A stretch of 64,000 nucleotides of DNA, taken from positions 3,162,001 to 3,226,000 of the forward strand of contig OZ244147.1 of NCBI GenBank assembly GCA_965216105.1, given 5' to 3'. Of this stretch, positions 31,970 to 40,328 are shown in pieces. Position numbers and translations under genes: made by a program. This DNA comes from JAALLB01 sp017643495. GTDB lineage: Bacteria; Pseudomonadota; Alphaproteobacteria; Rhizobiales; Rhizobiaceae. The notes beneath the pieces are model-generated. The model saw only the letters and a program-made list of their open reading frames with translations. It was not told the origin of the DNA and did no database searches. Position 1 is the first letter of the stretch, and each line of letters opens with the position of its first letter.

Positions 31970-33556
31970 CTACCCCTGCTTCTGCGCTTCAAGAAGCTTG
32001 CTGACTTCGGCAACAAGATCAGATTCCTCGATCTCGAACTGGCCCGGACGGCTTTCACGCCATTCCTCGTTGGAGGCAATCGCCTCGGCCTGTTTGCGAC
32101 CCTCGATCAGGTCCTTCAATTGCAGCTTGCCGTTGGCGCGTTCGTCGGAACCCTGAATAACGGCGATGGGCGAACCGCGCCGGTCGGCATATTGAAGCTG
32201 CTTGCCGAACTTGTTCGGGTTGCCCTGATACATCTCGGCACGGATACCCGCCTCGCGCAATTGTTGGACAAACCCCTGGTATGTGCCAAGCGCATCACGG
32301 TCCATGACCGTCACAAGCACAGGCGCGCGGACACCGCTATCTGCGAGTTTGCCAAGGTTCTTGAGCGCGGTCATCAGGCGCGAAACGCCGATGGAAAAGC
32401 CTGTCGCTGGCACATCCTGCCCGGTGAAGCGTTTGACGAGACCATCATACCGCCCGCCGCCGCCCACCGAACCGAACTGGACGACCTCACCTTTTTCGTT
32501 GGCTACATCGAAGAGGAGTTCGGCTTCAAAGACGGGGCCGGTGTAATATTCGAGGCCGCGGACACAGGAGGGGTCGATTCGTATACGGTCAGAAGCATAT
32601 CCCGAATTAGAAACTAAATTAGATATAGCAGTAAGTTCATCAGCACCTTCGTTTAATTTCTGATTGCGGAAATCTAACGCGGTAAATATTGCGTTGAGGC
32701 CTTGCGATGGACCCATCGCAAATTCTTCAAGTGCTTTTTTTGACTTTGCTGGAAACCGAGAGTTGGGATTGCGTAAAATTTCATGCATCTTTTCATCCAG
32801 CGCAGTCCCGCTGAGAAAAACGTGAATACTATCAATTTGGGCATCTTCAAGCCCCACACCCGGCGTAAAATCGCCGCTTTCATCCTTTCGACCTTCACCC
32901 AGTAGCTGTCGAACACCTTCGACACCAAACTTGTCGAGCTTGTCGATGGAACGCAACACGTTCAGCCGTTTCTCGGCGTTCTCATCACCACCAAGACCAA
33001 TGGCCTCCATCACACCGTCGAGTACCTTGCGGTTGTTGACGCGGATGACGTAATCGCCGCGCTTGATGCCGAGCGCTTCCATGACGTCGGCCATCATCAT
33101 GCACATTTCCGCGTCCGCCTGGACACCCGGTGCGCCGACCGTATCGGCGTCGAACTGCATGAACTGGCGGAAGCGGCCCGGACCCGGCTTTTCATTGCGG
33201 AAGACGTAGCCTGCCCGGTAGGTGCGGTAGGGCAGCTGGATTTCGTTGATGTATTCAGCCACGTGGCGAGCGAGTGGCGCGGTGAGATCGTAGCGCAGGC
33301 TCATCCACTGGTCGTCATCGTCCGTCAGGGAAAACACCCCCTCGTTCGGGCGGTCACTGTCCGGAAGGAACTTGCCGAGACAATCAGTATATTCGAACAT
33401 GGGCGTCTCGACCGGATCGAACCCGTAGCGTTCATAGACCTCGGCAATTTTTGCCATCATCGCGTTGGCAGCGCGAATATCCTGCGCGTTCCGGTCGACA
33501 AAACCCCTGGGCAGGCGCGCCTTCAGTTTTTGCGGCTTGTTTTTCTTTTTCGACAT
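31970..33556 (-). CDS. hisS: histidyl-tRNA synthetase
   Basis: The 528-residue class II synthetase carries motif 2 (YRAGYVFRNEKPGPGRFRQFMQFDAD), the HisRS-specific VRGLEYYTGPVFEAE and motif 3 (GGGGRYDGLVKRF, GFSIGVSRLM). A basic N-terminal tail (KKKNKPQKLKARLPRG) and a longer central insert are usual for Rhizobiales HisRS. Residues about 215-322 (32590-32910) are coded by distinctly AT-rich codons, unlike both flanks. The encoded sequence is still continuous, so the gene should be functional. It heads the hisS-hisZ-hisG operon. Confidence 0.96.
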   Translation of the reverse strand: MSKKKNKPQKLKARLPRGFVDRNAQDIRAANAMMAKIAEVYERYGFDPVETPMFEYTDCLGKFLPDSDRPNEGVFSLTDDDDQWMSLRYDLTAPLARHVAEYINEIQLPYRTYRAGYVFRNEKPGPGRFRQFMQFDADTVGAPGVQADAEMCMMMADVMEALGIKRGDYVIRVNNRKVLDGVMEAIGLGGDENAEKRLNVLRSIDKLDKFGVEGVRQLLGEGRKDESGDFTPGVGLEDAQIDSIHVFLSGTALDEKMHEILRNPNSRFPAKSKKALEEFAMGPSQGLNAIFTALDFRNQKLNEGADELTAISNLVSNSGYASDRIRIDPSCVRGLEYYTGPVFEAELLFDVANEKGEVVQFGSVGGGGRYDGLVKRFTGQDVPATGFSIGVSRLMTALKNLGKLADSGVRAPVLVTVMDRDALGTYQGFVQQLREAGIRAEMYQGNPNKFGKQLQYADRRGSPIAVIQGSDERANGKLQLKDLIEGRKQAEAIASNEEWRESRPGQFEIEESDLVAEVSKLLEAQKQG

Positions 33557-33774
33557 GCGGGTTCTTCAATGTTGTATGAGCCAGAACGATACCGGCAACG
33601 CTTAGCAGACGGGCGTTCCATATCCGATATACCCCACCCCCGCAAGGCATGCAGGAAGCGGGAAAGGCAGCTCAGCCTGCCAGTTATGGCCCGGGCCTCC
33701 ATAATGTCATATTGACCTTCTATGGAAGATATCGATCACGCGGTGATCCATTCGACCGAGACCAGCCGGAACCG

Positions 33775-34533
33775 ATGCCTAACTTATACGAAATTCCGGA
33801 ATTCCTGTTGATCGTTGCAATCACCTATATTGCAACCATCGCATTCTATCTGGTGTCTTCCCTTCTTGTGCTTGCCTTTGTGAAACGGTTTCCCGAAAGG
33901 CGCATACAGAAAACCCGTGACGGGTTCAAACGGGCCGGAAAAGACATCCGTCAAAGCCTGAAGGGCCAGACCTCAACCGGCCTGTTTTTCGGCGCGGCGA
34001 TGTATATCCAATGGAACGGGCTCGGACTGTTCGGGACGGATGACCTGACCTGGTGGAACGCAGTTCCGTGGTTTGCCGGACTGATGGTTTTCTATGATAC
34101 GTGGTTCTACTGGCAGCACCGGCTCATGCACACCAAATGGTTTTTCCGCTTTCACCAGGTGCATCACCGTTCGGTTGCGGTCACGGTTTGGAGTTCTGAA
34201 TCATTTCACTGGCTGGACGATGCAACCACGAAGGTTTTCTATACACTTGCTGCCTTTTTGACGCCGGTGCCCATGGCAGTACTGATTGCGTTCCGCATTT
34301 TCGACATGGCAAAGTCAACCCTTGGGCATTGCGGACACGAATTCACGGCATCCTTTTTGACACGCCTGCCCCTGCCCTTCATGTGCACAACATTCCATGA
34401 CCGTCACCACAGTCATTTCAGGGTCAATTTCGCGCATACCTTCACCTTCTGGGACCGGCTCTGCGGCACGATTGAAACAGACTATGACCAACAGGTAATC
34501 GACTGGGAAGCGCAGGGAAAACAGCAGGGCTAG
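33775..34533 (+). CDS. sterol desaturase / fatty acid hydroxylase family membrane protein
   Basis: ATG 33775 is preferred; upstream in-frame codons lack support. The 252-residue protein has several membrane helices and the eight-histidine di-iron motifs: HRLMH (HX3H), HQVHHRS (HX2HH), HCGHE and HDRHHSHF (HX2HH). The family hydroxylates or desaturates lipids using O2. The lipid substrate is unknown; in alphaproteobacteria candidates are ornithine lipids, carotenoids or fatty acids. It is divergent from hisS and convergent with the DUF1801 gene. Confidence 0.87.
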   Translation: MPNLYEIPEFLLIVAITYIATIAFYLVSSLLVLAFVKRFPERRIQKTRDGFKRAGKDIRQSLKGQTSTGLFFGAAMYIQWNGLGLFGTDDLTWWNAVPWFAGLMVFYDTWFYWQHRLMHTKWFFRFHQVHHRSVAVTVWSSESFHWLDDATTKVFYTLAAFLTPVPMAVLIAFRIFDMAKSTLGHCGHEFTASFLTRLPLPFMCTTFHDRHHSHFRVNFAHTFTFWDRLCGTIETDYDQQVIDWEAQGKQQG

Positions 34534-34541
34534 CTGCCTGC

Positions 34542-34934
34542 TCATTTATCCAGATGATAAGTCAGGGCCATTGCAATGCAGTGGCGCAATTCAGCCTCTG
34601 CTACAGGCTCCTTCGCGTCGAGCAGGATCGCGCGGTTCCCCTGATAGCGAAACGTGTCGGGATAGCGTTCCCGAAAGCGCTCCACGAGATTGGTATTGCA
34701 GATGAAATAAAGGGCATACTCATCGCCCGTTTCGCCAATTTCACCCAACCGCACCGTACTGCCGCTTTTCGGACGAACCGTGACGAACGAAGGCTGTCCC
34801 CATTTCAGACATTCCTCAACCCGGCCAACGCCACCGGTCTGTTGAGCAACGTCCAGCACCATTTTCCGCAATGCGCGCAAGGCCTTGCCCCGCCTGCCTT
34901 CAAAGCGCGCATAGATGTCATCCATCGCATTCAT
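34542..34934 (-). CDS. DUF1801 (YdhG-like) domain protein
   Basis: The 130-residue protein matches the DUF1801 pattern (LRKMVLDVAQQ, ECLKWGQPSF, GEIGETGDEYALYFIC). The domain is related to the frataxin-like YdhG fold, with unknown biochemical role. It overlaps the tag stop as ATGA, so it is translationally coupled to the glycosylase gene. Confidence 0.8.
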   Translation of the reverse strand: MNAMDDIYARFEGRRGKALRALRKMVLDVAQQTGGVGRVEECLKWGQPSFVTVRPKSGSTVRLGEIGETGDEYALYFICNTNLVERFRERYPDTFRYQGNRAILLDAKEPVAEAELRHCIAMALTYHLDK

Positions 34935-35557
34935 GCAGGACGGTCAAATTCTGCCCGGGCCTTTTCAATCCGCGCATGACAGTGACAACCCTCGATATGG
35001 TCATTGACCAGACCCATTGCCTGCATGAAAGCATATGCAGTCGTGGGCCCGACAAAACTCCAGCCGCGTTTTTTCAGATCCTTTGAAATGGCGGTCGAGA
35101 TTTCTGTTGTGGCCGGTATATCGCTACGGCTTTTCATGGGAGCCCGATCCTTTGGCTCATAAGACCAGAAATGGGCTGCCAAGCTTCCCTTCTCCCTGAC
35201 CAGTTCCAAGGCACGCCTGGCATTGTTGATGGTTGACCTGATCTTTCCCCGGTGGCGGATAATCCCCGGGTTCAACACCAGCCTTTCGATATCGGAATCG
35301 TCCATGGCAGCGACCTTAGCGATGTCAAAGCCCCTGAACGCCTCACGAAAGTTCTCCCGTTTCGACAAGATCGTGTACCAGGACAGTCCGGACTGAAATC
35401 CTTCAAGACAGATTTTCTCGAAAAGCCGCGTGTCATTGTCGACCGGCATTCCCCATTCCTCATCGTGATAGACCACGTAATCTTCCTGGGGACCGGCCCA
35501 GAAACACCGTGTCCTGCCATCGTTTCCGGTTACGAGACCATTTTCTTCTGTTGCCAT
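34931..35557 (-). CDS. tag: DNA-3-methyladenine glycosylase I
   Basis: The 208-residue protein is the Tag family: RCFWAGPQEDYVVYHDEEWG at the start (zinc and substrate residues), GFQSGLSWYTILSKRENFR, and KKRGWSFVGPTTAYAFMQAMGLVNDH ending with the zinc-binding CHCH. It removes 3-methyladenine in base-excision repair. The gene is followed by a coupled DUF1801 gene. Confidence 0.95.
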   Translation of the reverse strand: MATEENGLVTGNDGRTRCFWAGPQEDYVVYHDEEWGMPVDNDTRLFEKICLEGFQSGLSWYTILSKRENFREAFRGFDIAKVAAMDDSDIERLVLNPGIIRHRGKIRSTINNARRALELVREKGSLAAHFWSYEPKDRAPMKSRSDIPATTEISTAISKDLKKRGWSFVGPTTAYAFMQAMGLVNDHIEGCHCHARIEKARAEFDRPA

Positions 35558-35675
35558 GAGTCACCAAAAATGAAATTTTGCACGACACGATGTTTCGCAA
35601 CAATTACCGGGAACCGCAACTGCCCTGTCGTCAATTTCATTTTAAACCGCAACACCGGAAGCTTGCACGGAGGCA

Positions 35676-36425
35676 ATGCCTGCTACCATGAAGTACCGCT
35701 TTTCGACCCTTTCAAACCTTGCCGGATTTGCTGCACTTGTATTGCTTGCAACGCTTGCCCTCAACACAACCAGCCTTGCTAGAAATTTCAGCGACAAGGA
35801 AATTATCCGGGGCTTTCACCTTACTGTTTTCGGTTCCGAGTATTCGCGTTTCGTTTTCCAGTCGAAATATGTTCACAAGTTTGACGGGCCAGTGCGTTTC
35901 CGCATTCACAATCATGCAAAAAGGGACAGAAGCCAGCAGGCCGCCAACTTCATCGCCAGCCTCAATCCGCGCATCCGGGGGCTGGATGCAGGGCTTGCAA
36001 GGAACGGACGGGCAAACTTTGATCTCTTTATTGTCGACAGCGAGCAATACGGAGAAACAGTGCGGCGGGAAATTGGTGGTCGCCGAGGCAGCAGGATCGA
36101 AAGCAAGTGCCTTGTGAAATCCACCTTTTCACGTTCCGGCAACATTCGTTCTGTGGCCGTTATCGTTTCCGATGAAGGCGATGCCCTTTTCCGGCGTTGC
36201 CTGATTGAGGAAATCCTGCAGGGACTGGGTCCGCTTAACGAACATCCCTCGCTTACAAAAAGCCTGTTCAACGACCACAGCCGGCACTCAAGCTTCACAA
36301 AGTTTGACCGCTATATTCTTAACATGCTCTACGACCGGCGCATCCGTAATGGCGACCGGCCAAGTGATGTACAGAAGGTTATCGAGGCCGTCCTGGCGGA
36401 CACCAAGCAGCGCCTTGACCGTTAA
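35676..36425 (+). CDS. secreted DUF2927 protein
   Basis: The 249-residue protein starts with a hydrophobic signal segment (LSNLAGFAALVLLATLALNT) and contains the DUF2927 pattern: FGSEY near residue 50, KFDGPVRFRIHN, then CLVKSTFSRSGNI, RRCLIEEILQGLGPLNEH. DUF2927 has a metalloprotease-like look in some members but no HExxH is seen here. The start is ambiguous: GGAGG lies only 2 nt before ATG 35676 and 14 nt before ATG 35688. It stands alone and the function is unknown. Confidence 0.75.
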   Translation: MPATMKYRFSTLSNLAGFAALVLLATLALNTTSLARNFSDKEIIRGFHLTVFGSEYSRFVFQSKYVHKFDGPVRFRIHNHAKRDRSQQAANFIASLNPRIRGLDAGLARNGRANFDLFIVDSEQYGETVRREIGGRRGSRIESKCLVKSTFSRSGNIRSVAVIVSDEGDALFRRCLIEEILQGLGPLNEHPSLTKSLFNDHSRHSSFTKFDRYILNMLYDRRIRNGDRPSDVQKVIEAVLADTKQRLDR

Positions 36426-36663
36426 GACCCTGTATTCATTATTGAATAATCCGCATTAATGTTTTGTTAGGAAAGATTCCTAACCCGCGATTCACCATTT
36501 CCGGGAATGCGGCATTAACCATCAATCAATCAAATCTTAATAGTTGCCGCAACGTTCATAAATTCGCACCCGGCTTGCGTCATGCTCTTGAACATTCGAA
36601 CTGTCCCGACAGGCAAACAGCCTGGCGGAATATTGATTTGCGACGAATTGTTGAGAGTACGTC

Positions 36664-37572
36664 ATGAGAAAAATGCATCCAATGCTGCTTGCCGCGGTAT
36701 TTGCCGCAATGGTCCCGGTTACTGCTGATGCCGGTTCGAGATACGCAAAGCCGCCAGCTGTAACGCTTTCCTCCGATCTGACAGCACCGTGGGTTCTTCA
36801 ACTTGAACGCTCTGCCGAAGCAAGAAAACCCCGCCGTCACCAGAGCCGGCAATACAACCGTGCAAAGCGCCAGACCCGGACCTTTTTTGGCCAGCCCGAC
36901 AGGCGCATGCGCAGAAACAGCCAGGCAACCGGAATTTTTGCAGGCTTCGGACAGTTTCAGGCTGAACCGCGCCAGATCAGGCAGAAACAACGCAAGGTCC
37001 GCCGTTCTTCCGTCACGCACCGGCAACCGGCTGCCGTGCAGCAAAAGCCGCGCTACACAAGGGTCAATGCCTCCACCGCACAGGCTTTGTACAACAATCC
37101 TGCAGACAGGCCGATTGATCCCCAATTCCTGCCACAAACCGTCCGGTACGATACTTCCCAACCTGTCGGGACTATCATGATCGACACCAATTCCCGTTTT
37201 CTCTATCTCGTCACGGGAAACGGAAAGGCGCGTCGTTACGGTGTTGGCGTTGGCAAGGAAGGCTTTGAGTGGTCCGGTACCGAGCGGGTTTCACGCAAGG
37301 CGGAATGGCCTTCATGGAGACCGCCGGCAGAGATGATTGCACGCGAGCGGGAAAAGGGTCGCGAACTTCCTGCCTTCATGGAAGGCGGACCTGCCAACCC
37401 CTTGGGTGCACGGGCGATCTACCTTGGAGACACTCTCTACCGCATTCACGGCACCAATCAGCCCTGGACCATTGGCCAGGCGGTATCTTCAGGCTGCATA
37501 AGAATGCGTAACGAAGATGTGATGGATCTGTATGAACGCGTGAAGAATGGTGCAAAGGTCATTGTAAGCTGA
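36664..37572 (+). CDS. L,D-transpeptidase (YkuD) with basic linker
   Basis: The 302-residue protein has a signal peptide (MHPMLLAAVFAAMVPVTADA). A strongly basic, Gln/Arg-rich linker (about residues 50-135) follows, then a YkuD domain with IMIDTNSRFLYLV, and the active-site motif HGTNQPWTIGQAVSSGCIRM (catalytic Cys in SSGCIR). The family makes 3-3 peptidoglycan cross-links or attaches outer-membrane proteins to peptidoglycan. The linker could bind anionic wall polymers (inference). It is the first of two tandem paralogues. Confidence 0.93.
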   Translation: MRKMHPMLLAAVFAAMVPVTADAGSRYAKPPAVTLSSDLTAPWVLQLERSAEARKPRRHQSRQYNRAKRQTRTFFGQPDRRMRRNSQATGIFAGFGQFQAEPRQIRQKQRKVRRSSVTHRQPAAVQQKPRYTRVNASTAQALYNNPADRPIDPQFLPQTVRYDTSQPVGTIMIDTNSRFLYLVTGNGKARRYGVGVGKEGFEWSGTERVSRKAEWPSWRPPAEMIAREREKGRELPAFMEGGPANPLGARAIYLGDTLYRIHGTNQPWTIGQAVSSGCIRMRNEDVMDLYERVKNGAKVIVS

Positions 37573-37599
37573 TCCCGGCTTTCCGAAACCGGTTATCAG

Positions 37600-37620
37600 G
37601 CAGGGGCTTACGGCCCCTGC
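37600..37620 (+). terminator. hairpin after the first L,D-transpeptidase gene
   Basis: GCAGGGGC and GCCCCTGC form an 8-bp stem with a TTACG loop 27 bp past the stop. Only a weak TTG follows, so it is a weak intrinsic terminator or stabiliser. Confidence 0.45.
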
Positions 37621-37760
37621 TTGCATATCGGAGAAGATTTACTCACGTCATGTGTCATAAATGCAATAGGACGTGAATTTCAATTTCGTCTGCTTGAAAT
37701 CGCCCATGCTGCAAAATATGGTGCGAAAAGGGCACAACACTTGAAAGACGGAATTTGAAC

Positions 37761-38453
37761 ATGATTACGCGAAGAAAAGCGCTCCAGTTGCTCACGGGTT
37801 CTGCCGTCGCGGCAACCAGCCTCGGCTTTACCGGCCAGGCATCTGCCGAGCGGGTTTACAATTATGCGGAACGCCGTTGGGTTGAATATGATCCGAACGT
37901 CATACGTACCGACCGACGGGTACCTGCAAAGTATGGCAGGCGAACCGTTGGCGTGAACACCAGCTATCCGGTAGGCACGATTGTCATCGATACGGACAAG
38001 AAGTTCCTTTATCACATCACGGGTTCCGGCAAGGCTACACGCTACGGTGTCGGTGTTGGACGTGAAGGATTTGCATGGAGCGGTGATGCCACGATCAAAC
38101 GCAAGGCAAAATGGCCATCCTGGACACCGCCAGCAGAAATGCGTGAACGTGAGCGCAAAAAGGGGGTCATCCTGCCGGTCACTCAAAAAGGCGGCATAGA
38201 CAATCCGTTGGGAGCACGTGCGCTCTACCTTTATCAAGGCAATCGTGACACGCTTTACCGCATCCACGGCACCAACCAGCCCTGGTCGATCGGCCTCAAC
38301 CTCTCTTCCGGTTGCATCCGCATGCTCAACAAGGATGTCGAGTATCTTTACGAGCAGGTTGCCCTTGGCAGCAAGGTCGTCGTCATTGGCCCGGGACAAG
38401 GGTCAAACGGCCGGTTTAGCGAACGTCTATCCTTCTTCTCGATGTTCAACTGA
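37761..38453 (+). CDS. L,D-transpeptidase (YkuD), exported
   Basis: ATG 37761 is preferred over TTG 37755, giving 230 residues. The leader MITRRKALQLLTGSAVAATS resembles a Tat signal (RRKALQ). The YkuD domain ends with HGTNQPWSIGLNLSSGCIRML. It lacks the basic linker of its upstream paralogue but shares the block around EREKGR/ERERKKG. It is likely a peptidoglycan cross-linking enzyme. Confidence 0.92.
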   Translation: MITRRKALQLLTGSAVAATSLGFTGQASAERVYNYAERRWVEYDPNVIRTDRRVPAKYGRRTVGVNTSYPVGTIVIDTDKKFLYHITGSGKATRYGVGVGREGFAWSGDATIKRKAKWPSWTPPAEMRERERKKGVILPVTQKGGIDNPLGARALYLYQGNRDTLYRIHGTNQPWSIGLNLSSGCIRMLNKDVEYLYEQVALGSKVVVIGPGQGSNGRFSERLSFFSMFN

Positions 38454-38478
38454 TCGAACCGAGATTCAAGACTTCAAG

Positions 38479-38506
38479 AACCCGCGTTTCACAACGCGGG
38501 TTTTTT
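38479..38506 (+). terminator. rho-independent terminator after the second L,D-transpeptidase
   Basis: AACCCGCGTT and AACGCGGGTT form a 10-bp stem with a TCAC loop; the T-tract TTTTTT begins inside the last stem bases. A good plus-strand intrinsic terminator. Confidence 0.93.
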
Positions 38507-38580
38507 GTATCCGGCAAACTTGTGAAACGCATCAACTGAAAGATTTGTATTCCGGTTGCGTTTCAATATAGATTTGCCGG

Positions 38581-39546
38581 ATGAACCGTTTTGATGACCT
38601 CGAAGTCTTTGCCAAGATTGTTTCAGAAGGCAGCATGTCCGGTGCAGCCCGGGAAATGGGGCTTTCGCCGGCGGTAATCTCCAAACGCATGCAACGCCTT
38701 GAGCAAAGGCTTGGCACCCGGCTTCTCAACCGTACCACGCGTCAAATCTCGCTCACGGAAGCCGGTGAGGGTTTTTATGAACGCATCATCGCTGTGCTTG
38801 CAGGTCTTGAAGAGGCCGAAGGCTTTGTTGCCAGAAGGTCGTCAGATGCGCGCGGGCTGCTGAAAATCTCTGCGCCCACCTCTTTCGGACGGATGCACAT
38901 TGCTCCCCATCTTGCCAAATTCCTGCGGGCGAACCCGGAGCTGACAATCAATCTGGACCTGTCAGATGAATATGTAGATATCGTTTCCAGCGGCATTGAC
39001 CTTGCAATCAGGATCGGGGAACTGCGCGACTCGACACTTGTCGCACGCAAGCTTGCTCCGGTACGTCGTGTACTGTGCGCCACGCCACGCTATCTGGAAA
39101 AGGCAGGCATGCCTGAACAATTGTCCGACCTCGACAATCATGCCCTGATCGCGCCGCACAATCAGGGGCCCTGGAAACTCGAAGGCGATGAGGGAGCAAT
39201 CATTTATCGCCCGGAATCGACATTGCTGACCAATTCAAGCGAAGTTGTCCGGGAAACCGTCATTTCTGGTATGGGCATTGCACTGCGGTCAACCTGGGAT
39301 GTTGGTGCGGAGCTTGAAAGCGGACATCTGGTAAGGGTCCTGCCGTCCTATTCGGCAACACGCGGACTGGGTATTTATGCCGTTTATCCCAGCCGCACAT
39401 TTCTGCCGGCAAAAGTCCGCCTTTTCATCGACTACCTCTCCGAACTGTTCGGGCCAAAGCCCTATTGGGAGAAAGGCTTTCATGACCCGTTGGCAAAGAC
39501 ACGGGAACAAATGATTGCTGAAGCACAAGAAGGCATATCCGCATAA
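38581..39546 (+). CDS. LysR family transcriptional regulator
   Basis: The 321-residue protein has the LysR HTH (DDLEVFAKIVSEGSMSGAAREMGLSPAVISKRMQRLEQRLG) and a C-terminal periplasmic-binding-like domain (LKISAPTSFGRMHIAPHLAKFL). It overlaps the lutA ATG by 1 bp and runs in the same direction, so it belongs to the lut transcript. It probably controls lactate utilisation together with or instead of the usual divergent regulator. Confidence 0.88.
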   Translation: MNRFDDLEVFAKIVSEGSMSGAAREMGLSPAVISKRMQRLEQRLGTRLLNRTTRQISLTEAGEGFYERIIAVLAGLEEAEGFVARRSSDARGLLKISAPTSFGRMHIAPHLAKFLRANPELTINLDLSDEYVDIVSSGIDLAIRIGELRDSTLVARKLAPVRRVLCATPRYLEKAGMPEQLSDLDNHALIAPHNQGPWKLEGDEGAIIYRPESTLLTNSSEVVRETVISGMGIALRSTWDVGAELESGHLVRVLPSYSATRGLGIYAVYPSRTFLPAKVRLFIDYLSELFGPKPYWEKGFHDPLAKTREQMIAEAQEGISA

Positions 39547-40325
39547 TGAAAGAAAAACCCGTAGTCGGTCTTTTTGTGACCTGTCTGGTCGACCTGTTCA
39601 GACCGAGTGTCGGCTTTGCCGCCCTGAAACTTCTGGAAGATGCAGGGTGCAAGGTGCAGGTTCCCATGGCCCAGACCTGTTGTGGCCAACCCGCATGGAA
39701 TTCCGGGGACCGGGCAGACACGGCGGATCTCGCTTGCCAGGTTATCAAGGCTTTCGAAGGTTTTGATTATGTGGTTGCGCCTTCCGGATCATGTGCCGGA
39801 ATGCTCAAGAAACATTACCCGGAAGTGTTTCAACAAGATCCTTCATGGCGTGAGCGGGCCAGCGAATTTTCTGCAAAGGTATATGAACTGACATCGTTTC
39901 TGTCTGATGTGATGAACGTTACCCGCGTAGAAGCCGATACCGAGGCCGATCTTACCTATCACGACTCTTGCGCAGGCTTGCGTGAACTGGGAATCTCTGC
40001 CCAGCCACGCAAACTGCTGGCTTCGATGCCCGGTGTTTCCTGCAGGGAAATGAAGGATTGTGAGACATGTTGCGGGTTTGGAGGCACCTTCTCCGTCAAG
40101 TATTCCGAAATATCCAACTCCATCGTTTCAACCAAGACCGAAAACATCCGGTCAACCGGAGCATCCATGCTGGTGGCCGGTGATCTGGGCTGCCTCCTCA
40201 ATATGGCCGGCAAACTTAAGCGTGAGGGAAGTGACATTGAAGTGCGGCACGTTGCGGAAGTCCTGGCCGGAATGACAGACAATCCGGCGATTGGTGCTTC
40301 CGGCAATACAAAGCGGAACAGCTAG
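39546..40325 (+). CDS. lutA: lactate utilisation (Fe-S)-binding subunit LutA
   Basis: The 259 residues contain two CCG-type cysteine clusters, QTCCGQPAWNSG and CETCCGFGGTFS, and the conserved LFVTCLVDLFRP, as in LutA/LldE. LutABC oxidises L-lactate to pyruvate. The start overlaps the LysR stop by 1 bp. lutB follows after 3 bp. Confidence 0.92.
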   Translation: MKEKPVVGLFVTCLVDLFRPSVGFAALKLLEDAGCKVQVPMAQTCCGQPAWNSGDRADTADLACQVIKAFEGFDYVVAPSGSCAGMLKKHYPEVFQQDPSWRERASEFSAKVYELTSFLSDVMNVTRVEADTEADLTYHDSCAGLRELGISAQPRKLLASMPGVSCREMKDCETCCGFGGTFSVKYSEISNSIVSTKTENIRSTGASMLVAGDLGCLLNMAGKLKREGSDIEVRHVAEVLAGMTDNPAIGASGNTKRNS

Positions 40326-40328
40326 GCC

